NCBI GenBank assembly: GCA_013696265.1
Contig: JACCYX010000017.1
Coordinates: 1-20,080, forward strand
DNA: 20,080 bases
Direction: 5' to 3'
Source: Chloroflexia bacterium
GTDB lineage: Bacteria > Chloroflexota > Chloroflexia > Thermomicrobiales > UBA6265
Shown: piece after piece, positions 7,119-14,389 of the stretch
How the letters are laid out: the number at the start of each line of letters is the position of its first letter
How positions within the stretch are numbered: the first letter of the stretch is position 1
Position numbers and translations under genes: made by a program
The notes under the pieces: generated by a model
Databases searched by the model: none
The model's input: the letters and a program-made list of their open reading frames with translations, nothing else
What the model was told of the DNA's origin: nothing

Positions 7119-7637
7119 ATGCCAGGCAGGCTCACGGCGGGGGAGGTCATCGACCTGCTCGGGCTCGCCCCCATGCCGGGAGAGGGCGGCTTCTTTCGTC
7201 GCACCGTGCTGGTTCCCAATGCCGATCCCGCCCTCGATGCACCGGCGCACACGGCTATCCTGTACCTGATCTCCGGCGAAACCTGGTCCGGCCTCCATAT
7301 GCTCCAGGCCAACGAGGTGTTTCACTTTTACTTGGGTGATGCGTGCCGAATGGTTGTATGCTCACCCGATGGAGTGCTCGAAGAACGACGCCTCGGAACC
7401 GATTTGCGGTCCGGTTGCCAGATCCAGACGATGGTGCCGGCTGGGACGTGGCAGGGCACCAGGCTGATGGACGGTGGCGAGTTCGGGTTCGCCCTGCTTG
7501 GCACCACGATGACTCCCGGTTTTCGGCGGGACCAGTTCCGGCTGGCGCTTCCTGCCGACCTTGAATCGTTGCCGCCGAATGTGGCCGACACGCTGTCGGA
7601 GTTCCTTTCGCCTGAAGTGTGCTCGTTTCGCTCATAA
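7119..7637 (+). CDS. Cupin superfamily protein, DUF985 (Cupin_5) family
   Basis: 172 residues from ATG 7119, with GGAGGT 8 bases upstream. The family pattern is clear: N-terminal LTAGEVIDLLGLAPMPGEGG (5-24), then GGFFRRT (23-29), the barrel strand AILYLISG (46-53), SGLHMLQANEVFHFYLGD (57-74), MVPAGTWQG (105-113) and LLGTTMTPGF (126-135). The family forms a small beta-barrel; its function is mostly unknown, and some members have been discussed as sugar epimerase-like or metal-binding. His 60, Glu 66 and His 69 are plausible metal ligands. It begins 28 bases after the tRNA terminator, so its own promoter would have to overlap the tRNA or terminator, or it relies on readthrough. The nucleotidylyltransferase gene starts 35 bases later. 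Confidence 0.9.
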   Translation: MPGRLTAGEVIDLLGLAPMPGEGGFFRRTVLVPNADPALDAPAHTAILYLISGETWSGLHMLQANEVFHFYLGDACRMVVCSPDGVLEERRLGTDLRSGCQIQTMVPAGTWQGTRLMDGGEFGFALLGTTMTPGFRRDQFRLALPADLESLPPNVADTLSEFLSPEVCSFRS

Positions 7638-7672
7638 TCAAACATTCAGTGAGTGATCACGAGGGAGTAACA

Positions 7673-8650
7673 ATGGATGTCATCTTTCCGGTCGCCGGGC
7701 TGGGCAGCCGTCTACGGCCGCAAACGTGGAGCAAGCCGAAGCCGCTCGTGAGCGTGGCTGGCAAACCGATGTTCGAGCATGTGATGGACCGGATCCTGCC
7801 CGTCGAGCCGGAGAAACTGGTCTTCATCACCGGGTATCTCGGCGACCAGCTTGAAACCTGGGCCAGGCAAACCTATCCCGACATCGAGCTAGCCTTTGTC
7901 GAGCAGCCGGAAATGCTGGGCCAGACCGACGCGATCGTCCGCACCCGGGACATTTGCAAGGGTGACGCGCTTATCCTGTTCCCGGACGCCCTCTTCGAAG
8001 CCGACTTTTCGACACTGGAGGAGATCGACGCCGATGGCGTTATCTTCACCAAGGTGGTCGAGGATCCCTCGTCGCTCGGCGTCACCCTCGTCGAGAACGG
8101 CTATATCACCCAACTGATCGAAAAGCCGTCCGAGCCCGTTTCGAACCAGGCCACAGTCGGCATCTATTACTTCGAGGACGTGCAGGCGCTCTACGCCGCG
8201 ATCGACGAGCAGATGCGGCGGGAACTGAAGACCAAAGGCGAATACTTCATCGCCGACGCGATCCAGCTCATGATCGACGGCGGAGCCAGGTTCATCACCA
8301 GCAACATCGACGTCTTCGAGGATTGCGGTAACGTCGATTCGCTGCTCCATACGAACCAGTACCTGCTGACGCTCAATCCCCCGTCTCCCGCCCAGCGCGC
8401 CGGCTCGGTCATCATTCCTCCGTCGTTCGTGGACAGCACGGCGAATGTCGAGAACGCGATCATCGGTCCCTATGCCAGCGTCGGTCCCCGCGCGATCGTC
8501 AAGGATGCCGTGGTGCGGGATTGCGTGATTGAATCAGACGCGATCGTTTCCGGCGTCGTGCTCGAACACTCCGTGATCGGACGCTCGGCCTCGATCGGAG
8601 GCACTCCGAGCCAGTTCAATGTTGCCGACGCGACGAAGGTGCGGGTGTGA
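7673..8650 (+). CDS. Sugar-1-phosphate nucleotidylyltransferase with left-handed beta-helix tail
   Basis: 325 residues from ATG 7673, with GAGGGAG 5 bases upstream; the open frame begins at 7619, but that extension overlaps the cupin gene. The N-terminal Rossmann-like nucleotidyltransferase domain (about 1-235) holds the signature GLGSRLRPQT (9-18) with PKPL (22-25). It also has the metal-site aspartate in LFPDALFEADF, the IEKP motif, VGIYYF, and GEYFIADAI. The last about 75 residues have spaced hexapeptide-like repeats (FVDSTANVENAIIGPYAS, then AIVKDAVVRDCVI), predicting a left-handed beta-helix cap. Enzymes of this type make NDP-sugars from NTP and sugar-1-phosphate for cell-surface glycans. 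The sugar and nucleotide cannot be read from sequence. Its stop overlaps the prmA start by four bases. Confidence 0.92.
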   Translation: MDVIFPVAGLGSRLRPQTWSKPKPLVSVAGKPMFEHVMDRILPVEPEKLVFITGYLGDQLETWARQTYPDIELAFVEQPEMLGQTDAIVRTRDICKGDALILFPDALFEADFSTLEEIDADGVIFTKVVEDPSSLGVTLVENGYITQLIEKPSEPVSNQATVGIYYFEDVQALYAAIDEQMRRELKTKGEYFIADAIQLMIDGGARFITSNIDVFEDCGNVDSLLHTNQYLLTLNPPSPAQRAGSVIIPPSFVDSTANVENAIIGPYASVGPRAIVKDAVVRDCVIESDAIVSGVVLEHSVIGRSASIGGTPSQFNVADATKVRV

Positions 8651-9597
8651 GCGAGTCCGTGAACGCGGCGACGCATCATCCCGAGCGGGAGTGGTATGAA
8701 CTCGCGGTCGAGGTCGATGCCGAAGCGGTCGAGCCCGTGACCGAATTATTCGCGCGGTACGGGTTCAACGAGGGGGTGGCGATCGACGAGCCGTACGTGC
8801 AGGACGGCGACGGCGACAACCTCGAAGTCGATCTCACGAAACAGTTCACCGTGCGCACCTACGTCGCGGATAGTGATTTCCAGGCGGGCCTGATCGAAGA
8901 GATTCGCCAGGCGTTGTGGCACTACGGGCAGATGCGCAGCGTTGGCGATCTTCGGGTCACCACGCTCAAGGAAGAAGATTGGGCCAACGCCTGGAAGGAA
9001 CACTTCCAGGTGCACCGGATCGGCGAGCGGGTCGTGATCCGTCCGCCATGGCAAGCGCATGAGCCGGTTGGCGATGAGGTCGTGGTCGAACTCGATCCCG
9101 GCATGGCGTTCGGCACCGGCCTGCATCCGTCGACCAAAATGTCGGTGCTGGGTGTCGAGCAGGTCGTGAAGCCGGGCGACTGCGTTTTCGATGTCGGCAC
9201 CGGTTCAGGCATCCTGGCGATTGCCGCGCTCAAGCTAGGGGCCGTTTCCGCCGACTGTGTCGATGTCGAAACGGTTGCCGTGCGGGCAACGAGGGAAAAC
9301 GCCGAACGCAACCGGGTGTCCGATTCGCTTGCCGTCGAACTCGGGAGCGCGGGACCAGATGAGCCATTCCAGGGCGAATACGATGTCGTGCTGGCCAACA
9401 TCATCGCCCGCATCCTGATCGAGCTTGCGGAGTCTTTGGTCCGGGCCACGAGACCCGGCGGGCACCAGGTGCTGGCGGGCATCATCGAAAGCCGTGAGGC
9501 GGAGGTCGTCGAGGTATTTCAGGGGTACGGCGCCATCGTCGTCACCCGTCGCCAGATGGACGACTGGGTCTCCCTGGTCCTGACCAGGGACGCCTGA
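8647..9597 (+). CDS. prmA: Ribosomal protein L11 methyltransferase
   Basis: 316 residues from GTG 8647, which overlaps the preceding stop (GTGTGA). PrmA trimethylates ribosomal protein L11 using S-adenosylmethionine. The N-terminal L11-recognition domain (about 14-100) leads to DWANAWKEHF (111-120) and the PrmA signature LDPGMAFGTGLHPST (149-163). The SAM-binding glycine motif DVGTGSGILAIAA (182-194) and the catalytic-region VLANIIA (248-254) follow. Length is close to the usual 290-315. The first 12 residues, with two His, look like a lineage-specific extension. Overlap with the nucleotidylyltransferase implies co-translation, although no functional link is known. Confidence 0.96.
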   Translation: MSESVNAATHHPEREWYELAVEVDAEAVEPVTELFARYGFNEGVAIDEPYVQDGDGDNLEVDLTKQFTVRTYVADSDFQAGLIEEIRQALWHYGQMRSVGDLRVTTLKEEDWANAWKEHFQVHRIGERVVIRPPWQAHEPVGDEVVVELDPGMAFGTGLHPSTKMSVLGVEQVVKPGDCVFDVGTGSGILAIAALKLGAVSADCVDVETVAVRATRENAERNRVSDSLAVELGSAGPDEPFQGEYDVVLANIIARILIELAESLVRATRPGGHQVLAGIIESREAEVVEVFQGYGAIVVTRRQMDDWVSLVLTRDA

Positions 9598-9675
9598 ATC
9601 GGAACTTGAACGATCATCTGGCACACCGGAACGGGTAGGGGATCACCTGGCGCCTGTCCAGAGCGCAGCGTGGGA

Positions 9676-9713
9676 TGCTCCCGCCGTACCGGGACCGCGA
9701 AACCACGGGAGCA
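9676..9713. terminator. Inverted repeat between convergent prmA and glycosyltransferase genes
   Basis: Arms TGCTCCCG (9676-9683) and CGGGAGCA (9706-9713) are perfect over 8 bases around a 22-base loop, in the 153-base gap between two converging genes. It could serve as a bidirectional terminator, but the loop is long and no T-run follows on either side. I see nothing else in the gap. Confidence 0.35.
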
Positions 9714-9750
9714 CACAGAGTGCCCCCCTACATAACACGGCGGCTGTCGG

Positions 9751-10608
9751 TCAGCGCCATTGCCGCCGGAACCGGCTCACGATTCCCAACCCAACCATCG
9801 TCGCGGCGCCGATCAGGGCGTCGCCGAGCGGGTAATAGGACCGTGCCGCCGGCGCCGTCGATGGGGGCGTGTAGCGGTGCATCCTGAGCCAGAGGACGAC
9901 CGTGCCGGTCATCGCCCGCAGGATGACCCGGATGCTGCCGCCGGTCGCGTGACCCGCCACCCGCGGGTAGTGCGGTACGCCGACCTGGACCATCGTCGCG
10001 CCTTGTCGCCGGAGCTTGGCCTGGGTTTCGGCGTTGAGCAGGGCGCCTGCTGACGTGAGTTCCAGCGACCGGATCAGGTCGCCCCGGAAGATCTTGAAGG
10101 CGCAGTCGAGGTCCCGGATATGAACGTCGAACAGGATCCTGATCGCCAGGTTGAAGACCTCGGCGTTGATCCGCCGGATGATCGGGTCCGACCGCTCCAT
10201 CCGGAACCCGGCCACGATGTCGAACAAGGGAACGAACGGCGTCAGGAGCCGGATGTCGGCGATGTCGAACTGCCGGTCCGCGTCCATGAACATCACGTAC
10301 TCGCACCGAGACGCCTTGAAGCCCGACTTGACCGCGCCGCCGTACCCCTGGTTAGCCAGGTGATGGACCGGCTTGACCCGGTCGTCCTCAACAGCAAGGC
10401 GATCGATGATTGCCGCGGTGCCGTCGCGGCTGCCATCGTTGACGACGATCACCTCGAACCCGCTGGTGTAGTCCGGAAGCACCTCCAGCGCCCGCCGCAC
10501 CACAATCTCGATGTTGGCTTCTTCGTTGAATGCCGGGAGCACCAGGGAGAGCGTGCCAGGAACTGGCGCAAACATTCCCTTGGGGGCTGATGCGGTAGGG
10601 CTCGTCAC
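9751..10608 (-). CDS. Glycosyltransferase family 2, polyprenyl-phosphate sugar transferase-like
   Basis: 285 residues from GTG 10608, with GGAG 5 bases upstream. The GT-A domain is complete: LPAFNEE (24-30), VIVVNDGSRDGT (53-64), NQGYGGAVKSGF (86-97), the metal-binding FMDADRQFD (107-115), and the DLDCAFKIFR block (167-175) typical of dolichol-phosphate mannose synthase-like enzymes. The C-terminal about 65 residues hold one membrane-hugging stretch (about 227-243) and a weakly hydrophobic tail (about 261-280), rather than a clear multi-helix anchor. Such enzymes transfer a sugar from an NDP-sugar to a polyprenyl phosphate at the inner face of the membrane. It follows the FhaA/FhaB pair on the same strand after a 99-base gap. 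The specific sugar is unknown. Confidence 0.9.
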   Translation of the reverse strand: MTSPTASAPKGMFAPVPGTLSLVLPAFNEEANIEIVVRRALEVLPDYTSGFEVIVVNDGSRDGTAAIIDRLAVEDDRVKPVHHLANQGYGGAVKSGFKASRCEYVMFMDADRQFDIADIRLLTPFVPLFDIVAGFRMERSDPIIRRINAEVFNLAIRILFDVHIRDLDCAFKIFRGDLIRSLELTSAGALLNAETQAKLRRQGATMVQVGVPHYPRVAGHATGGSIRVILRAMTGTVVLWLRMHRYTPPSTAPAARSYYPLGDALIGAATMVGLGIVSRFRRQWR

Positions 10609-10707
10609 GGAATCTCCAGGGTAGAGAGTGGTTCGTTTATTGACATAGAGGAAATCGGGTAAACCGATACATTGCAGCCGAGGCTCGATAGCGGGTGCGG
10701 TTGACGG

Positions 10708-11181
10708 TCAGACGTTGACGCGGACGCTGACGCGGCCGAATTGTACGACATCGCCATTGCTGATCCTGACTCGCGCCCGCACCGGGCGGCCCCCGACGAA
10801 CGTGCCATTGGTGCTCCCGAGATCGACGAGCCACCATGCCCCCTGGTCGAACATCACCTCCGCGTGCGCCCCGGAAACGAACCCGTCGTCGATCATGAGC
10901 GTGTTGTCGTCGCGACGCCCCACCGTCGTGTAGTGGTCCAGCGGCAGGAGGTCGCCGGGCCGCAGCGAGGATTCGGCGGGATCGACGATTTCGAGCGAGC
11001 TGGATGGGCTGGGTAGCGTCTGGCCCGCCGCGGCCGGGGCGGCGGACCCGACGGCGACCAGCTCGCGGATCGAGACCCGTGCCACCTGATAGAGGAAGTA
11101 GTAGATCAGGCCGATGAATACGATCCGCAGGATCAGGATGAACCAGTCGAACGAGAGCGCTGAATCGAGCGAGAAATTCAT
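10708..11181 (-). CDS. Membrane-anchored FHA-domain protein, FhaB type
   Basis: 157 residues. A short N-terminus is followed by one membrane segment (about 13-33), a flexible Ala/Ser/Pro linker (about 45-78) and a C-terminal FHA domain (about 80-155). The phosphothreonine-binding residues are kept: Gly88-Arg89, Ser103 with His106, and GSTNGT (122-127). FHA domains recognise phosphorylated threonines produced by Ser/Thr kinases; the actinobacterial counterpart FhaB (FipA) acts in cell division and envelope growth. The start codon overlaps the stop of the FhaA-like gene (TAATG), so the two are translationally coupled. Architecture is firm; partners are unknown, and no kinase gene is in the window. 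Confidence 0.9.
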   Translation of the reverse strand: MNFSLDSALSFDWFILILRIVFIGLIYYFLYQVARVSIRELVAVGSAAPAAAGQTLPSPSSSLEIVDPAESSLRPGDLLPLDHYTTVGRRDDNTLMIDDGFVSGAHAEVMFDQGAWWLVDLGSTNGTFVGGRPVRARVRISNGDVVQFGRVSVRVNV

Positions 11182-11945
11182 TAGCGTCGGCCACCGTCAT
11201 GAAACTCGATCACCAGTCGCTGACCGCCGAAGGCGAGTTCATCCTGGTCATCGACATCGGCGACCCGGATCGCGTCACCGTTGAGGCGCGTCCCGTTGGT
11301 GCTGTTGAGGTCCTGCACCCGGACCCCATCCCGGCCGCAGTCGATCCGCGCGTGGCGTCGCGAGACATCGGGGAAATCCAGCACGATGTCGTTCTCCGGC
11401 GACCGGCCGACGCTGGTGGTCCCCGGCGGCACGATGAACGTCCGGCCCCGGTTGGCGCCATCGATCGAGTGCAGGGATGCCGAACGCCGGTTCTCGGGCG
11501 GTTCGACGCGGTAGACGGAGGTGGCCTGGGTGGGCGGCGGCGACCGGCGTGGGCTGGCCGGCGCGGGCTGGGGTCGGCTATCGGTAATGGACGCGGTCAC
11601 CATGGGGTTACGGCGCTTGCCATCCGGGTCTTCATTGAGGGTGACCCGGATCCGGTCGACCACCGAGAGGTTGCGCTCGGTGGCGACCTGGGCCAGCCAC
11701 GATTCCATCTGGCGCGCGAGGCCCTCCCGGTAGTCGGCGAATTGGGCATAATCCTTCGGGTGCAGGTTGACGACGTAGAGGTTGGGAACGATCGCCGTAC
11801 CGACTGACACGCGTTGCTGGGCCAGCATGGCGCGTTCCAGTTTCTTGCCGATCTCGGCGGGTTGGATGCTTTGCCGGAAGAGCGAGCCGGAGGTGCCTTC
11901 CATCAAGCGTTCGATCGATTGTTCGAATTTCTCCAGCAACTTCAC
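11181..11945 (-). CDS. FhaA-type protein: DUF3662 domain plus FHA domain
   Basis: 254 residues from GTG 11945. This start was chosen because GGAG lies 9 bases upstream, the protein then begins exactly where FhaA proteins do (MKLLEKFEQSIERLMEG), and a perfect TATAAT lies at 11988-11993 inside the longer open frame reaching 12086. The N-terminal DUF3662 domain (about 1-120) includes IQPAEIGKKLERAM (27-40) and VPNLYVVNLHPKDY (53-66). A Pro/Ser/Arg-rich linker (about 121-155) leads to an FHA domain (about 157-248) with Gly180-Arg181-Ser182, SRRH (195-198) and NSTNGT (214-219). In mycobacteria FhaA is a PknB partner and binds phosphorylated MviN in peptidoglycan synthesis; a similar role here is inferred. 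Confidence 0.91.
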   Translation of the reverse strand: MKLLEKFEQSIERLMEGTSGSLFRQSIQPAEIGKKLERAMLAQQRVSVGTAIVPNLYVVNLHPKDYAQFADYREGLARQMESWLAQVATERNLSVVDRIRVTLNEDPDGKRRNPMVTASITDSRPQPAPASPRRSPPPTQATSVYRVEPPENRRSASLHSIDGANRGRTFIVPPGTTSVGRSPENDIVLDFPDVSRRHARIDCGRDGVRVQDLNSTNGTRLNGDAIRVADVDDQDELAFGGQRLVIEFHDGGRR

Positions 11946-11987
11946 CCGGTCCAACTCCAGCGATGCCGCGTCCGCCAACTGCCCCCG

Positions 11988-12018
11988 ATTATAGGCGCAG
12001 GTCGTGGCTGGTTGTCGC
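11988..12018 (-). promoter_or_regulatory. Promoter of the fhaA-fhaB-like operon
   Basis: On the minus strand a perfect TATAAT (11988-11993) is preceded at 19 bases by GCGACA (12013-12018), which keeps four of six -35 bases. Transcription would start near 11981, giving a leader of about 36 bases before GTG 11945. On the plus strand an extended -10-like TGCTACAGT (12027-12035) could serve rpe, with a -35-like TTGTCG (12012-12017) poorly spaced from it. The two divergent promoters may therefore overlap. Confidence 0.55.
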
Positions 12019-12095
12019 GGGTATCCTGCTACAGTCTGGAAACGCGTGAGGACGGCCATTGGAGTCGCCCTCTTGAGCCTTGCCAAGGAGAACGT

Positions 12096-12806
12096 GTGTC
12101 GTCCGCCTCAGATTCCTCACAGGTTCTCATCGGACCCTCGGTGCTCTCGGCCGATTTCCTCGAGCTTGGCGAACAGTTGGCTGAGATCGACCGTGCCGGG
12201 GCGGACTACGTCCATTTCGACGTCATGGATGGCCGTTTCGTGCCGAACATCTCGATTGGGTTGCCAGTGTTGGAGGCGACGCGCCGCGGCACGACCTTGC
12301 CGATCGACGTGCATCTGATGGTGGTGGAACCGGAGCGATGGATCGACGAGTTCGCCGGCGCCGGGGCTGACATCATGACTTTTCACGCCGAGGGGACACC
12401 GCATGGTCACCGGCTGGCCGAAGCGATCTGGAGCCTGGGGAAGAAACCGGGCGTCGCGATCAATCCGGCTACGCCACTGGCGATGGTCGAGGAACTGATC
12501 CCGGCCGTACATCAGGTGCTGGTGATGACGGTCAATCCCGGCTTCGGCGGGCAAACCTTCATCGAATCCATGGTCGCGAAGATCGCCCGACTGCGTGCTC
12601 TGATCGATGAAACTGGTTCCGATTGCCTGATCCAGGTCGATGGCGGCATCAACCGGTCGACCATCGCCCGCGCGGTAAGCGCCGGCGCCAGGTCGGTGGT
12701 GGCGGGAAGCTCGATCCTCAACGACGACGATTCGATCGCCGGAAACGTTGCCGCCTTGCGTGCCGCACTTCACGGCGAGGACGCGGATCGCCTCGGCGCT
12801 TCCTGA
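12096..12806 (+). CDS. rpe: Ribulose-phosphate 3-epimerase
   Basis: 236 residues from GTG 12096, with AAGGAG 5 bases upstream; the longer open frame upstream overlaps the divergent fhaA promoter region. This enzyme interconverts ribulose-5-phosphate and xylulose-5-phosphate in the pentose phosphate pathway. All family blocks of the TIM barrel are present: PSVLSADF (14-21), the metal-site VHFDVMDGRFVPN (39-51), DVHLMV (71-76), His 97 in TFHAEGT, VNPGFGGQ (146-153), VDGGIN (181-186) and VVAGSSI (201-207). Length is near the usual 215-230. It is transcribed divergently from fhaA and convergently with the DHA2 transporter, whose stop is one base away. Confidence 0.97.
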   Translation: MSSASDSSQVLIGPSVLSADFLELGEQLAEIDRAGADYVHFDVMDGRFVPNISIGLPVLEATRRGTTLPIDVHLMVVEPERWIDEFAGAGADIMTFHAEGTPHGHRLAEAIWSLGKKPGVAINPATPLAMVEELIPAVHQVLVMTVNPGFGGQTFIESMVAKIARLRALIDETGSDCLIQVDGGINRSTIARAVSAGARSVVAGSSILNDDDSIAGNVAALRAALHGEDADRLGAS

Positions 12807-12807
12807 G

Positions 12808-14385
12808 CTAACCGCTCTCCGCCGCCGCGCCCTGTTCCAAATGATGGTCCAATCGTGAGATGGGAACGGCCGCGACGAGCGCGATCAGGGCCGCCGCCAC
12901 GAACGTTTCCTGGATGACCTGGAACGAGAGCGGGATTGCGTCGTCGATGATGAATTGGCGCTGCCGGATCAGGAACGATGCCGTCGATTCGTCGGTTTCC
13001 CGGACAATGGGGTCCAACCGGCCAGTGAGCGTTTGCAACCGGCGCACGCCCAATGCGGTGAGGGTTGAGACGCCGACCGTCATGCCCAGCAACCGGAACA
13101 TGAGGGCTGATGACGCGGCGGCGCCGCGCTCCGATGCCCCGGCCAACTGGATCGGCAGCGTTCCGAGGGCCGGCAGGAGCAGGCCCAGGCCGATTCCGGC
13201 CACGACGAGGCCGGGGATCATGCTCCAGACGTTGCCAGTCGCCAGGAGGACGGCGACCAGCAGGCAGCCGGTCGCCGCCCCGGCGACGCCGACGGTCAAT
13301 GTGCGGCGTTCATCCAATCGCCTTGCCACCTGGCCGGCGGCAAGAGACGCGGCCGCGATCGCGATCGTGAAGGGAGCGAGCATGATGGCGCTGACCGTGC
13401 TCACGTTTCCCGATTCTTCGGTCAGGGCGACCACGACCGGCACGTTGACCATGCTCACCATAAGTACGGCTCCCAGGCAGAGGTTGGCGCCGATCGTCGC
13501 GAGAAAAGAACTTTGGCGGTAGAGCGTGATCGGGAGGAGCGGAAACCGGCTCCGAAGCTCCCAGGCGATCAGCAAGATCGTCGAAATCACGGCACTGGCC
13601 AGCAGCCAGGGAATCTGGTCGGCCAGCGGGTTCTCGGTGCCGCCCATGGCGCGAAGTCCGGTGCCGGTTCGGGCGCCGATCTCCCCTCCGGACGCGAGAG
13701 CCAGGTTCACCGTGGTCAGCGCTATCGTGAGCAACACCGCTCCCGGAAGGTCGAGGCCGGTGATTGCCGTGCCCGGGGAGCGGGATGTTGTTCGCGAGAG
13801 GTTGCGGAGCGCGACCAGGAGCGCCGCCAGGATCGGGACGTTGAGCCAGAAAACCCAGCGCCACGGTTCATCGGTGAAGTCGAGCCAGCCGGTGACTGCG
13901 GCACCGTAGATCGGACCGAGAATCCAGCCGATCGTCTCGACCGCGCTCACGAAACCGATCCCGGCCAGTTGCCCCTTCCGCCCCAGCGTGTCCCCGGCGA
14001 GGGCGAGGGCCACCGGCAGCAAACCGCCGCCCCCAAACCCCTGGACGGCGCGGCCGATCACCAGGTCGGCGAGCGTGTCGCTGGTGGCGCAGAGGATCGA
14101 GCCGGCCAGGAAAATCAGCAGGGACCCGATGAACGCGGGCTGGCGGCCGACGAGGTCCGACACCCGTCCCGCCAGCGGGATGGCGACGATGTAGGCGATC
14201 AGATAGGCGTTGACGGCCCAAATGTACCGGTCGATGTCGGCGGTGTTGACGCCCAGGTCGCCAATCATCCCCGGCAGGATCGAGGCGACGACGGTAAGGT
14301 CGATCGACCCCAGCAGGACGCAGATGAGCGCCGCGACCATCGAGGGCGAAGACAGGAGCCGTCGAATCGGAGAAGCCTCCACCAT
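12808..14385 (-). CDS. DHA2-family MFS transporter (14 TM), resembling mycobacterial P55/Rv1410c
   Basis: 525 residues from ATG 14385, 4 bases after the upstream stop; an in-frame ATG at 14421 overlapping that gene by 32 bases is the alternative, and neither has a clear ribosome site. About 14 membrane helices are predicted. Motif A, GRVSDLVGR (73-81), and GPIYG (157-161) with WRWVFWLNVP mark a proton-driven antiporter of the EmrB/QacA group. From memory, Asp29 in TM1, Asp77, Glu150 before GPIYG, and the block RLLGMTVGVSTLTALGVRRL (431-450) align well with Rv1410c, better than with ordinary drug pumps. Its place directly after an LprG-like gene repeats the mycobacterial lprG-Rv1410c order, suggesting lipid or glycolipid export. 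A drug-efflux role remains possible. Confidence 0.9.
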   Translation of the reverse strand: MVEASPIRRLLSSPSMVAALICVLLGSIDLTVVASILPGMIGDLGVNTADIDRYIWAVNAYLIAYIVAIPLAGRVSDLVGRQPAFIGSLLIFLAGSILCATSDTLADLVIGRAVQGFGGGGLLPVALALAGDTLGRKGQLAGIGFVSAVETIGWILGPIYGAAVTGWLDFTDEPWRWVFWLNVPILAALLVALRNLSRTTSRSPGTAITGLDLPGAVLLTIALTTVNLALASGGEIGARTGTGLRAMGGTENPLADQIPWLLASAVISTILLIAWELRSRFPLLPITLYRQSSFLATIGANLCLGAVLMVSMVNVPVVVALTEESGNVSTVSAIMLAPFTIAIAAASLAAGQVARRLDERRTLTVGVAGAATGCLLVAVLLATGNVWSMIPGLVVAGIGLGLLLPALGTLPIQLAGASERGAAASSALMFRLLGMTVGVSTLTALGVRRLQTLTGRLDPIVRETDESTASFLIRQRQFIIDDAIPLSFQVIQETFVAAALIALVAAVPISRLDHHLEQGAAAESG

Positions 14386-14389
14386 CCGG

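Noticed and set aside
12804..12810. Possible overlap or frameshift where the rpe and transporter stops meet
   Set aside because: Both proteins end at normal lengths; the stops are simply one base apart on opposite strands.
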